Source: Gelatoporia subvermispora B
Taxonomy: Eukaryota > Basidiomycota > Agaricomycetes > Polyporales > Gelatoporiaceae
Length of the DNA: 64,000 nt
Direction: 5' to 3'
NCBI GenBank assembly: GCA_000320605.2
Contig: KB445793.1
Span: 1,268,999-1,332,998 of the forward strand
Positions 1 to 11,478 of this stretch are shown here, in pieces. Under the pieces are notes generated by a model that saw nothing but the letters and a program-made list of their open reading frames with translations, did no database searches and was not told the origin of the DNA. Numbering within the stretch: the first letter of the stretch is position 1; each line of letters starts with the position of its first letter. Position numbers and translations under genes: made by a program.

Positions 1-123
1 ATTGACGAGGGCTCGGGCAGCGAGTCGCACGATCCGCCTCCCAAGCAGCGCGCAGGGAGGGGGCGTGCTGCAGCGGTTGGCTCCTCGCAGCCTGTACGCC
101 GCAGTACACGCTCCCGGACCTGA
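1..123 (+). CDS. 3' end of an unidentified protein, truncated by window edge
   Basis: Frame 1 is open from the first base to a TGA at 121-123 and encodes about 40 residues, rich in Ser, Pro, Arg and Gly, ending in a basic stretch (VRRSTRSRT). The composition is that of a disordered, basic C-terminal tail. No domain is visible, so function cannot be assigned. GC content is high, as in the other exons here, and falls right after the stop. The possibility that this is chance reading frame is small but real because only 123 bases are visible. Confidence 0.6.
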   Translation: MDEGSGSESHDPPPKQRAGRGRAAAVGSSQPVRRSTRSRT

Positions 124-2055
124 AGGCCTGAGGCCGGAGGGCTGTGCAAGGGGTGCTTCGGAGTGGATGCCTTGAATATCTACGTATGATCTACCAGATG
201 TGATATCTTGTTGTAGCTTCCTGGTGAAGCGGATAATGTATTATATAGGTTTGCGTCGTGTACATGTATTTCAAATTCATAAACATTCCTACTGGTTCGA
301 GTCCCCGTAGTGCAATTAATTTCTGCGCGTTTGTAACCATTGAAATTGGTACGCGGTATTGTAATGGGTTGTATCAATATGTTTTTGGAATCGATTAGCA
401 CGGCCCCGCTGATAAGATAGTCTGCCAATTTATCTCTGACCAGATCTTTCTTACATTATCAGCAGGAGGCACAATCCATCTCCCTGCCTACCGGCCTGAT
501 CATCCACATTCCAGCTGGTCAGCGCCGGTCATGTGACGTCTGATCTGTCGTCTAGCCTATCTAATCAGTCGCTGAGAAGTGTCTCGGCCTGACCAATGAT
601 CTCCAGCGCTTATTTTCATTTGAAGCAAAAGCCCGACAATTTGAGGACAAGCATCGCGAAAGTTCGATTGACTGAGGCTATGAGCCCTGGATATCTTGAT
701 GCCCAACATCAGACACTAAAACCAATGTTGAATAGACCTATTCTTCGAAATGTCTCGGGGCACGGTCACCCGGCGAGGACGTGCTTATTGTCTGTTGCCG
801 TGATCACCTGGCTATAGCGCCTATGAGGTTGGAACCTCTGCCTTTGAATCGGGACTCCGATAACACAAAGAGATGTTTCATCGAACTAAATGGTTCCTTT
901 CGGCGACTCCCGAATGTCCCCACCAACAGTTCCATACGAATACGTTTCTTGCTTTCCTGGTACCTACTCGAGCGGTTATCTTTTCAACCTCGAGCTTCTG
1001 CTTCCAATGGGTGTCTAGCGAGAGGGGTCAGTACGTCCTGGGCTAAAATTGTCCCCAAATACTGCGGAGGGGGAAACCATGATGGCCTGAGCTGTCACTG
1101 GGTAGGCAGACACGTTTCAAATACGTGTGGGGCTGCCAATTTGCATTTGGCGTTAGAAGCACCGTAGATGCTTCTCCAGTGCACAGTGGAGTCTGGACAA
1201 CCGGTATCCGAATTGGTATCGCTGAGGACGGGAAGGTGCTGCGTAGAAGCTCGGCACTAGTCTTCCGTGAGACGGTGACGGCTGGTAATCTATCGAATCA
1301 TTTCAACACTGCATTTCCATGAATCCTAAGGGGATGACTGTATGCAGGCTGAGCATGATGGGTGCTCACGAACTGGTCCGAAGCACTGTGGCTTGATGAC
1401 TCGCCGTGCCTTCGACTTCGACTTCGACTTCACGACAACTCGAGAAGAATCTCAATTCGCCTCTCATTTTCTATGAGTCGCGAGAACAAGGTAAGTTGTA
1501 ATACGAACTATAACCCTTGCACATAGGCGCAATGCACGCGAAGCGAGCCACAGGCACTGTATTTCTCAAAGGGTTCGAGGGCGGAAGAAAACCAAAATAG
1601 TAGGTTTCATTCCCGCGATGATCATCACGGACACGTGTGCGCAGGAGCGCCGTCCCTTCGTGCCGTAGGCCTGCCTTTCCATAAACATCGACGACCACTG
1701 CGCGCGATCATTGGTCACTAGCTAGTCAACGAATGTTCCTCCCGAATGTTCCTCAAGTCTCTCTAGGCGCCGCAAAGTTCCTGGCTAAGGTAGTTCAATG
1801 ACTCGATGACTTTGGTGTTGACAGTCACTATCAGTCTGAGGAGTATCAGGGCCCAGATAGCTCTATTGATACAAGTGTCATAAGCGTCGGTGTTAGACCT
1901 ACTGCTCGGTACCTTTCTCAGCAGCCTAACTCTATCACATACGCCCTTCTAGAGCGGAATGGACGACATATATAGGAGAAGAGTGGATGTTGAGACGCCA
2001 TCCACCCCATTCCCAGTCCGCCCTGGGCCTATTCCCGCAGAGCTCACGACCACAG
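124..2055. other. intergenic region without a recognisable gene
   Basis: About 1.9 kb between the left-edge gene and the DUF2235 gene. Several open frames of 60-130 codons occur (for example 781-1167 plus and 1471-1698 minus), but none shows a known domain or a convincing exon chain. A short run of the hexamer TTCGAC lies at about 1413-1432. A TATA-like sequence for the next gene is annotated separately. Confidence 0.5.
1969..1974 (+). promoter_or_regulatory. TATA-box candidate of the DUF2235 gene
   Basis: The sequence TATATA, inside ACATATATAGG, lies 82-87 bases upstream of the chosen ATG at 2056. The position suits a core promoter if the transcription start falls within the following 30-60 bases. 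This is a motif match only. Confidence 0.4.
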
Positions 2056-3976
2056 ATGGCGTTACCACAAGGCCGCACTCTTGTCTTGTGCTTCGACGGA
2101 ACCGCAGACCAGTATGACAGCACTGTGCGTGGCTAAACTGAAGGAAGCTAGAAATGTATCTCATGGTTACAGCAACGTAGAACACTAATGTTGTCAAATT
2201 CTACGACTTGCTCAGCAAGGATGACACCCAGCAGTTGTGCTACTATCAGGTCAGTCGAGCCCCCTCCTAGCTTGAACTTGTTCAATAATCTTCGGTTTGT
2301 AGCCGGGCGTTGGGACATATGTTAACCCAAGTATAATGTCTCCGATATGGCAATGGATAGCCAAGGTCCTCGACGAGGCTGTGGCTTGGTGTGTCTGTTG
2401 CACGAACGCCTCTTGTACAATGCTTATTCGTCTCGCAGGTATCTGGACGAGCATGTCCGCGGCGGATATGAGTTCTTAGTCCAGACCTATCGTCCGGGCG
2501 ATAAGATCTGCATATTTGGTAACACTCTGCATGTATGCGATTGCCGCAGCTGTTCAGTCCGGTCTTTGCCTAGGTTTCTCTCGCGGCGCCTACACTGCTC
2601 GAGCAGTTGCTGGCCTTCTCTACAAGGTTCATCATTACATCATTCCGCAGGATCATACACTGATATTCTGCACAGGTCGGACTGCTCCCAAAGAACAACC
2701 CCGAGCAAATTCCCTTCGCATACAAGCTCTACAAGAGCACGTCCAAGTCGAACGAAGAGCTTGCTCGTGGCTTCAAGCAGACTTTCTGTAGATCAGTGAA
2801 CGTCGAGTTCCTTGGCGTGTGGTGAGTTGGTCATTGTGAATGTAGTGTATGAGTCACTCACATGCCTTAGGGACACTGTGGAGGCTACCGGGATTCTGTG
2901 GACGCGGTCTCTTCCTTTTACGGCCTCTGACACCGCGATTAAGACATTCAGGCATGCGCTCTCCCTGGACGAGGTCAGTGTCGCACAACGTCCCGAGCCG
3001 GTACAATGATACCATCAGACATCCAGCATCGTACCAAGTTTCGCCCTAGCTTGTATCATCGTTCAACCCCGAGCTCTTCATCATCTAGCGGGACCACGAC
3101 TGACAGCACGACTCCCGTAGTGGATGCAAAAGTCGTCGCGAAGCTACGGAAGCAAATTGACAGTCTCAACAGGTCACATATGAAGAAAAAGGACTCTACT
3201 ACCCCTGCACCCACCGATAGCGAGGCTCAAGATCTTGATCCTCAGTACACGCCGATCACGCACACGGATGTCCTTGAAGTGTGGTTCGCAGGCTGTCATG
3301 CCGGTTCGTTAGTCAGGAAAAGATGCGCCTCGCTTACTGACGGGCTCGTACAGATATCGGTGGCAGCGCAGTACCAAACAGCACAAAGGAATGTCTTTCC
3401 AACATCACATTACACTGGATGGTGCGCGAGGTCGTCAAGGCGCAGTGTGGAATCTGTTTTGATAGCACGGCGCTTCTGCGGGAGGGTATCCCAACCTCGA
3501 TCTTGACGGAGAATATTCAAAATATTGAGGACACTTTGGACGGCGCTGCCACGGGTTCTCCACCACCGATAGCAACAAACCCTAGCCCAGGTAGTGCCAC
3601 TAACGACGGTACGACAACCTCGGGAAATGACGCATCACAGTCTGGGAATTCCGAAAATGATGCCCTCCAACCAATCCACGACGAGCTCAAGGAGGATATA
3701 TTATGGTGGCTACTCGAGATCATTCCGACGTCGTACACCTGGCAGGATACCTCTGGAAAGTGGCATACGACATGGAGGTAAGGTATTCGTAGATTCTTGC
3801 TATAGCCTCACTCACCGTCTTGTGCACTGTGTAGTATCCACTTAGGAAAGGGGCGATATATTCCGTATGCTCAGCCCAACTTCCATGTCTCTGTGAAGGA
3901 GCGCATGGCCGATGCCTCTTTGAAGTATATCCCTCGTGCGCGATGGACCAAGGGTTCGGAAGTCTACACTCCTTGA
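2056..3976 (+). CDS. DUF2235 domain protein (Tle1-like alpha/beta-hydrolase family)
   Basis: Joined exons give a protein of about 500 residues. It starts MALPQGRTLVLCFDGT, the typical DUF2235 N-terminus, followed by NVVKFYDLL, PGVGTYV and then FSRGAYTARAVAG. The last contains the G-x-S-x-G-type nucleophile elbow once the Gly before the intron (KICIFG) is joined. LGVWDTV and WFAGCHADIGG follow; the latter is the usual His/Asp region near the end of the domain. The C-terminal third has a Ser/Thr-rich spacer (around 3060-3250 and 3540-3660) and ends GRYIPYAQPNFHVSVKERM, as in fungal relatives. About nine short introns are needed and the frame stays open across them. The start is the first ATG before the conserved LVLCFDGT. 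Bacterial relatives include Tle1 phospholipase effectors. The substrate of fungal members is not known to me, so function is left open. Confidence 0.85.
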
Positions 3977-4762
3977 AACACATACCTGTCTCAGTGAACC
4001 TCCACCTTCGAGTCCTTCCGTTACCTTCCCCGATCCTAAGTTGTTAATTATGATCCGTACGGTGGTATGGCGCGAGTTCACGTCGTGAATATGTAAATTA
4101 TGATCAGTGCCCGCGAAAACCAACCACTACATGTTAGTCCTCAATGCATCTGTGTCAGCTTCCGTGTCTCGCGCTCCTCGCTTGTTCTGTGAGCGACCTT
4201 CCATCGATACATTTCACTTAATCAGCATCCCACCCACTGTTGACTGTGGGAAGTCGCTACCTGGCGCGCTCGTTCGATTGCGTAAGTTCTCTCGCTGTCC
4301 AAAGTCGTTGCATTGCACTGGCAAGGTAACGGGATTCGCATCTTCTTTCCATCACCGGGAGCAGCTTGATATTATTCGACTTTTTGTCACTTTGGGGTAC
4401 ATTCCCGTATTTCTACCTACCGCCGATGCTATTTTTGCCACGATGTTCGCTGTCTAGACTCTTCCCTCGTAAGTCTGAAGAAAGCAGAAACCTTCCAGCG
4501 CTGACATGGCCACATAGGGGCTCGTACAGGGTCCTGTGCCTATTCCCTATCATGACCAGAGTCTTCATTTCACTAAAGAATCGTGGGGCGACAGCGAGCA
4601 TGCGCATTGCGTCATCTCGGGAACATGAGATTGCGTGGGAGCATAAGCGACGAGGTGGCAGCTGCAAGTCGCGTTGGGACCCTTCCTCTTTGAACGCAGG
4701 TTATCTTCCCGATCAAAAGTTGACAAAATCGAACATGAACTAGGAATCTTCCGAGTGGGGCT

Positions 4763-5110
4763 ATGCAGTCGGCTGACTCCGAGACTCCCAAACCCTCGTG
4801 TAACATCATCTCGAATCCTGAAAGTACCGACCCGTGAGTGTCCGTTAAGTCAGGGCTATAGCTGAGCCAATATTCAGAAACAACTCGGAGTCGAAGTAGG
4901 TCTGCATGTAGCAGGCCTCATAATCTGCCGATTGTTCTTGTAGCGGCCCAGTTTCGTAATACTGGTGCCTCAAATGCCGGACATCCATGTTTCACTACGA
5001 CCGCGTCTCAGAACTGGTCTGATGTTCAGGAAGGAGGGCAGCTGCCTTCATTAGCAGCAGAGATCTTCGTCTCAAGGATGGTTTCTTGTGAGCAAGGCCC
5101 TCTGGACTAG
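4763..5110 (+). CDS. possible small three-exon gene, unknown product
   Basis: ATG at 4763 opens a frame (MQSADSETPKPSCN) that reaches a good donor GTGAGT near 4831. After an acceptor near 4878 a short exon leads to another GTAGGT donor. A third exon from about 4919 then stays open (PHNLPIVLVAAQFRN) to a TAG at 5108-5110. The protein would be about 95 residues with no known domain, no signal peptide and no membrane segment. The support is only an open frame plus plausible splice sites, so chance is quite possible. Transcript data or a homologue in a related genome would settle it. Confidence 0.2.
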
Positions 5111-5359
5111 CATGCTTCCGACTGGAACGTTGTGCTTCGGACCTTGCGGGGAGGTGTGACTGTTCAACTATGCATTCGCCAGGCTACGGGCTCATCAGAG
5201 GCCAGCGTCTGTAGCAGAGCGAACCCAGCTTGTACTGTAATCTGGCGTTTCCTATGTGATGGCGAATCACATGCTGATGCTCCCGCAACATGCGAATTCC
5301 TGAACAGGTGGTCCTTCTTGTTGAGCGGCATGTCCTAGCGTGAAAAAACGCGCCCAGCC

Positions 5360-5366
5360 TATATAT
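5360..5366 (+). promoter_or_regulatory. TATA-box candidate of the first DUF6534 gene
   Basis: TATATAT about 65-70 bases upstream of the chosen ATG at 5431. Motif and spacing only. Confidence 0.35.
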
Positions 5367-5430
5367 GTGGGTTGCATTCACACAGTGGTCGCTCGTTCAG
5401 TTGATCTTTTACATACTCTCTGGGCCACAT

Positions 5431-7436
5431 ATGAACTCCTCCGCGAGCCAAAAGAGCAGTATCGAAAACACGTACGGCGCATACTTGATAGGTAAGATGA
5501 CATCGTTCCTATGTGTCGGTCAGGCAACCAACCGTGGCGATAGGCGTCGTCATCTCCGTAGCGTACGCTCCAGACGCTAATATGCAGGGACTTACTCATG
5601 AACTGCTCCCTCGTGATCGACAGATTATACGGTGTGACAGTCTTGCAGACCTACATATATTTCAAGAAAAACGAACACGACCGCAAATGGTTGAAGCGAG
5701 TGGTCTGTGTGACGCATCATATACCACCAGTTGTATATCTCACCTTCTACACAGGTCTTGTTGCTGTGGTAATTGTTCACAATTCATAGAATAGCAGTCA
5801 GCGCATGATCTTCAACGGCCTCAAAAGGATACTAGACACTATGCACAAGGTTACGTTATGCCAAAGCCTGTACGAATTTATGGTCCTTGATTTTGGAAAC
5901 CCGCTGGCCATCACGTCGCCCACCTGGTCCGTCTATACATCTTGATGCTATGGATGGTACTCAAACTTCCTATGACGTGATAGGTCTTTTTGGGTAAGCC
6001 AAGCCCCTTCAACTCTACCCGGCTTTGCCGTTGATAAATAAATATATAGACGTCGATTCAAATCACTGTCAGTGCTCTGTTTATCGTTTTGGAAGCTAGC
6101 TGCGCTCACCTAGACGCTATAAGAGCACTATGGAGATTATTGTAAGATGGTACGCGGATAACTAATTGTCAGAAGGCGATTGAAACGACTCATAGCCCGC
6201 TTTCAACTCTCAACAGTCTACTGAGCTATAGGCTCTATGCCCGTAAGCAATCTATGATATGTGTCTACTTTGTTCTGTCGCTGAATAAATTATCAGTTAG
6301 CAAGATACGGTGGATTGCTGTGCCAATCGTGTGGATTATACACTAGTTTTCTTACTCGATTGCTGATGCGACCTCAAGGTATTGCTGTCCCTCTGCCATT
6401 TCGGTGGGTTATGTTGCTAGGTGGAATTGTTTTCTGCAGCTTACACTGAAGCGTCTCGAAGTCGTAGTGCTAGGTGCATCATAAGCTACTCACCGAGTAC
6501 CCGGACGGCGCTAAGAATACTCTTCCCAGTTTATGTTGTAATTGAGGCGCGCCATGCGACTGTGGTCACCACTAATGTAACCAATGTAAGCAAGTCTCTC
6601 TCAAAAAACACTTAGCGGGCTCACCGCGGGCAGCCTATCCTCTATCTTGCTGCGGCTTCCGGCTGCTGTTCGGATATTTCTTTGGCAACCTGTCAGACAA
6701 TTATATTGCGCCGGCTTCGAAGTGGGTTTAAAGCGTACGTCAGAGTCATACAAGTCGCACACGCTGAATATCCTGACCACAAGGTCTGTCATAGGACCAA
6801 TAAAGTCGTTCACACGATCGTTCTATACTCAGTCAATACATGCGTGATTACTTGGTGAAGGTCACCATTCTACACCTGAGTAGATTCTGATAGGAACTGC
6901 ATCGCTTTATGCGCAGCATGGTCACAGTTCTATGTGTCGTGACGGTAAATCTTAAAGCGTCTAGATGTCGTGTTGCTGAATCCATTTCTAGTATGCAGTC
7001 TCACTCAACGGCGAGCGGTTGATATGGCTATCGTTTTATCACCAATTAGGCACCCGTCAGTTATCCATATCTCACCATTTGGTGTTGAACTAACCATAGC
7101 AAGATCATAGTACTGTTCAATGCACTTCTAGCCACATACAATGCAAGACAGGAACTACGCGAAGCCGTCAGCGGGAGGGGTGATCTTATCACCATACCAC
7201 TGTCTGACCTGCCTACCTCAACCGGTGGGATGTTCGCCGCTTCAAACAGCAGCTGTAATGTAAGTGTACAATAATCAAAATTGGCATCCATTTGATGAGT
7301 TTCATCCTCCTGTTAGTGTCAAATGCAGATATCTACGGGCAGGTCAACGCAGAGGAAGGTGAACTCGCTTCCGGAAGATGCTTTTACCGACTTCAAGAGC
7401 GCGACCTTCAAACCCGAGGACGTTTCCCCGGCTTGA
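5431..7436 (+). CDS. DUF6534 family seven-helix membrane protein, copy 1
   Basis: The ATG at 5431 begins MNSSASQKSSIENTYGAYLIG. Splicing through a 19-nt exon (5544-5562) and a 14-nt exon (5755-5768) gives VVISVALYGVTVLQTYIYF and then KRVVLLLWILDTMHKVTL, the classic start of this family. Later blocks are YRLYALSKIRWIAVPIVW, SDISLATCQTIILRRLRSGFK, TNKVVHTIVLYSVNT, SLNGERLIWLSFYHQL and FNALLATYNARQELRE. The C-terminus reads KPEDVSPA and stops at 7434-7436. The product should be an integral membrane protein; the family is common in basidiomycetes and its function is unknown. Two parts are weak: the exons between about 6090 and 6640 were not fully resolved, and the junction near 7051 lacks a normal donor. 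The gene may therefore be slightly damaged. It lies 16 kb from the other three copies, on the same strand. Confidence 0.75.
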
Positions 7437-8395
7437 GGGAGTCCGGGATAGGGATAGCGCTGCATAGATATCCTAACTTGAGGTGTATCTCGTTGTGCTC
7501 GTATCCACAGTCATTGTCATTGAGCATTGTAAATAATACACGAAGCTGCAATATGTATGCAGATGCACGCGGAGCTCTATACACACTGTAAGAAGTCAAG
7601 GCGAAGTGTAACTAATATCAGAAGGTCGGAGAACTACTATGGCTTAGTCCACAAGTTACGAACACCTCAGAGTGTGACTCTCCGTCTTGCTCCAAAGATC
7701 ATCCCGATATGATTCATATGATGAAATTTTGCGTTTATCGAAACATTTTCGACCAAATATTCAACACTTATTCAACGCCTCAAACGCTCTCATGGAACGG
7801 GAGTTATAACAGCGTTAGGCGGCGACCGAGTATGCAATAATTCCTAGAAATGTTTCGCAAAGTGCAATCCATATTCGATTTACAAAGCCGGGTTCTCTTC
7901 ACGCACCAATCTGCATTATTGACTTTCCTGGTAGTACTAATGTCAAATCGAGTTAGGACTATCGAAGCGAGGGAGTGATGTTTCCAAGCTCAGACTCAGA
8001 ATATTTACAAAAGCCTCAGTTGAAGCTAGAGTATGTAACGGCTAGAAAGAGGCGTCCTACTGTTTATCTGAGCTCAATGAGCTTCCTACGAGCTTTTTTA
8101 AGCAATGAACACATACCTTTCTTCCATCTCACCTCTGAAACTTCAGTGTTATTAGTCGAAGCACTAAGTCTACACTACATTCTACTCGAGTACGAAGTGT
8201 GGAGCGGCGATGCCATTTCCTTTACGTAGTAGTGAAATCCAATCGCATTTGGTAGATAATTTTCTTGCGATGACAACTTCAACGTACACACAGTGTACTT
8301 GGCGAGTATTCTCCTCTGCCATCACGATAGCCGCCTTAACATACGGAGAGTTTCCTTATCCGATGCATGTAGGCGCCAGCGCGTATTAAGCGCCC
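7437..8395. other. intergenic region, nothing recognised
   Basis: Nearly 1 kb of AT-richer DNA between the DUF6534 copy 1 stop and the oligopeptidase start. The open frame at 7975-8229 has no recognisable domain and atypical composition, so it is not called. Confidence 0.5.
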
Positions 8396-11300
8396 ATGAG
8401 ATATTGGAGCGAGTCGCCGAACACTGTCGACCTCGTCGTCGACGACATGTCTGCTGTACCCCGGGCAGGCTCGAGGTTGGCGGCGCCCCTGCTTCGGAGC
8501 AAGTATGTCGCTATGAGTATTGGCGCGCTGGCGGTGGTAGGGCTACCTGTAATGCAGCGGATGTCATTCAGTCCCGGATACTTGCGCTCGGTCACGCAGG
8601 CATCTGCGCAATGGCTTCATCGATCGCAATCCACACTCTCTGGTCTCTTCTCCTCTCCTTCCACTAGCTCAATCATGGCGTCGCTCACACCCCCTCAGTC
8701 CGCGCCCGTTTGGACGCACTCGGCTGAAGATGTACTCAGGCTCACGAAGGAGGCGATCGCGGAGGAGCGCGAGCTTCAGGACAAAGTGGCGGCACTCAAG
8801 CCGGAGGAATGTAGCTTTGAATCGGTGCGCCATCCCATACTGATATACATACAGATTGTCTCACCTATTGTTGTCCCGAGCTCAGGTATTTGTGAGTAAT
8901 CACGTTGTAGATTCGACTCGCTATATCCCCAACTAACTGGGATCCTAGCTTACTCTCGCACGGGGCGAAGCCAAGTTCGACTCCATCGTCGAGCCGCTGT
9001 CCTTCTACCAGAACGTATCCACATCCAAGGAACTCCGTGATGCTTCCAACGCCGCCGAGGTCATGGTCCGCGACTTTGGCGTCGAGTCCTCTATGCGCAT
9101 CGACGTCTTCCGTGCTAAGCAAGCAGCAGAGAAGAACATCAAGGAGTCCGGCAAGAAGCTCACACTCGAGGAACAACGACTTGTGGACAAGCTGATTCTG
9201 GATGGAAAGCGAGCCGGTCTGGCGCTGCCAGAAAAGGAACGGGAAGAGCTGACGCAACTTAAGAAGGAATTGTCGCAGACATGTCTTGAGTTTAGCGTGA
9301 GTGTGATGTCCAATCTTCCCTATGTTCTCTGTGGGCACTAACGCGGAAATTCTGCCAGAAAAACTTCAATGAAGAGAACGTATGGTCTCCAGATAGTACT
9401 GTCTTACTGATGGGTCTTGACTATGATGTTAGGGCGTCGTGTCATTCACATTGGAGGAGCTCAAGGGCGTCCCTGGCGATGTCATTTCCGGCTACCCCAA
9501 GCGCACGGAAGGTACCAAGGAGGTCTACGACGTCACGTTTAAGACACCGGATATCTTCCCCATCGTAAGTCCACTTCCTCTCCAACGCTACCAATGTCTT
9601 ATTTCTGTGGCAGTTCAAATCTGCGGAGAACCCAGAGACCCGCCGCATTGCTTTCGAGGCATATGAGGCGCGTCTCGGGATCAACGAGCCCGTCATGAAC
9701 AAGTTCCTCGAGCTCCGGCGCAAGATTGCCAAGCTACTGGCGTACCCGACCTGGGCAGACTTTGTCACCGAAGTCAAGATGGTTAAGAGTGCTCGTGGGG
9801 TTGTCGAGGTACGGACCATGGCCGCATCGTGCTCAATTTCGCTCACATGCATTGTCACTTCAGTTCCTCGCGGACCTGGAGCAGAAGCTGCGACCGGTCG
9901 GTCTCAAGGAGCGTGTAGAATTACTTGCGCTCAAGAAGGAGGAGCACGAGCAGAAAGGCCTGCCGTTTGATGGCGAATTCTACATCTGGGACTACCGGTA
10001 CTACGACCGCAAGTACATCGAGCGTACGCTCGATCTCGACGACCAGCTCGTCAAGGAATACTTCCCCGTATCTGTTGTCGTCCCTGCTATCTTGGATATC
10101 TACCAGAACCTACTCGGTGTGAAGTTTGTTGAAATCAAGGGCGAGACCTGGCATCCAGGTACGCCGCCTGACTCTGCACGTCTGCGCGGAGGCTCACGTG
10201 TAAACCGGTAGAGGTCCAGCAGTTTGCAGTATGGGAGAACGATGCCAAGGACGCGTCTGGTTTCGTTGGTTACTGTTACCTCGACTTGTTCCCTCGCGGT
10301 TCGTCAGTTCATCCCCCCGAGACACAGCCCTCTCATACGCTCATGGTGTAGCTTCGAAGTACTCGCATGCGGCTGTCTGGCCTTTGCTCCCAGGATACGA
10401 GCGCGCTGACGGAACACGGCAGTACCCGCTCACAGCGATGGTCGCGAATTTGGCGAAGCCTACGCCCGAGAAGCCCGCGCTGATGCGCCACGACGACGTC
10501 GTGACGTTCTTCCACGAGATGGGCCACGTCTTCCACGGACTGCTCAGCCGTACGCGCTTCTCGCGTTTCCACGGCACGAGGTGAGTGAGATGAGGGCCAA
10601 CGCCAGGAGAGGAAGCTGAATAATGGTCAGCGTGGCGGGTGACTTCGTTGAGGCGCCATCGCAGATGCTGGAGAACTGGTGAGTACGCCTTGTCAGGGTT
10701 GCAGAGAGACGGGCAAGAAGCTGATGCACTGCTAGGTGCTTCGAGCCGAAGGTGCTCGAGCGGATGTCTAGCCATTACGAGACCAAGAAGCCTCTGTCCT
10801 CGGACCTCATCCAGAAGATCATCAAGAGGTACATTATACCCTTTTACTTGGCAATAAACTTCACTTACCTTATTCGCAGCCGTTATGTCAACGTCGGCCT
10901 CTTCTACCTACGTCAACTGTTCTTCGCCAACTTTGACATCAAGGTGCACACCACCCAAGGTAAGCATCGTATATTTGGGCATGCTAATATCGTATGCTGA
11001 ATACAAAACAGATGCTGCGGATTACACTGCACTCTGGAATGATCTGAGGGAGCAGATCTCGCTCGTCAAGGGTGGAAAGGCTCAGCCTGGTCAGGGCAGC
11101 TTTAATCACATCGCGGGCGGCTATGATGCCGGCTACTACGGGTCAGTGTTCTTGGCATTGACAGTTCGAGCGCTTCTAATACAGGGGTCAGATACACATA
11201 CTCACTCGTATTCGCGGCGGACATGTACGCAACGGTGTTCAAGAAGGATCCGTTGAGCCCTGAGCTGGGCCAGCGCTACCGCGAGAAGATCCTGCTGCCT

Positions 11301-11478
11301 GGTGGAAGTCGAGACGAGATCGACTCGCTGAAGGCAAGTCTGCAATCCACTGCCCGTGATTGGCTCCCCCGCACTCATACTGAGCAACTGTCGCGAGTAG
11401 GACTTCCTCGGGCGGGCACCCAACTCGCAGGCATTCATCGAAGAGATCTTCGGGCAGAACACGACGTCGAACCTCTGA
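8396..11478 (+). CDS. peptidase family M3 oligopeptidase (saccharolysin / thimet type)
   Basis: A zinc metallopeptidase that cleaves short peptides, homologous to yeast Prd1 and animal thimet oligopeptidase. The zinc site is plain: FFHEMGHVFHGLLS (HEMGH, codons near 10510-10560), followed across an intron by GDFVEAPSQMLENW, which carries the third ligand Glu. Upstream are ARGEAKFDSIVEPLSFYQN, PTWADFVTEVKMV and YYDRKYIERT; downstream are AGGYDAGYYGY.YSLVFAADM and the end EEIFGQNTTSNL. About a dozen short introns keep the frame open, giving roughly 780 residues, about 90 more than usual. The surplus is N-terminal. ATG codons in frame lie at 8396, 8447 and 8672; the last begins MASLTPPQ, close to the expected start of the cytosolic enzyme. 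The extension is Ser/Arg-rich with a hydrophobic stretch (IGALAVVGLPVM), so mitochondrial or membrane targeting is possible. The longest frame is reported. Confidence 0.92.

Larger units (their letters stand above)
3977..5430. other. intergenic region with one weak gene candidate
   Basis: About 1.45 kb between the DUF2235 gene and the first DUF6534 gene. The open frame at 4107-4457 resembles nothing known and is probably chance. A possible small three-exon gene at 4763-5110 is listed separately. Nothing else is supported. Confidence 0.4.

Noticed and set aside
293..306. tRNA T-loop-like sequence GGTTCGAGTCCCCG
   Set aside because: The flanking stems do not pair (ACTGG against CCCCG), and no anticodon or acceptor arm is found at the right distance.
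781..1167. 128-codon plus-strand open frame
   Set aside because: No domain, no family signature, composition unlike the coding exons here, and no matching neighbouring exon.
4107..4457. 116-codon plus-strand open frame
   Set aside because: No recognisable motif and no supported splice partners.
6733..6790. Apparent +1 frameshift in DUF6534 copy 1 after SGFK
   Set aside because: A 60-nt GT-AG intron beginning GTACGT, ending GTCATAG, joins FKA to TNKVVHTIVLYSVNT in frame, so no frameshift is needed.
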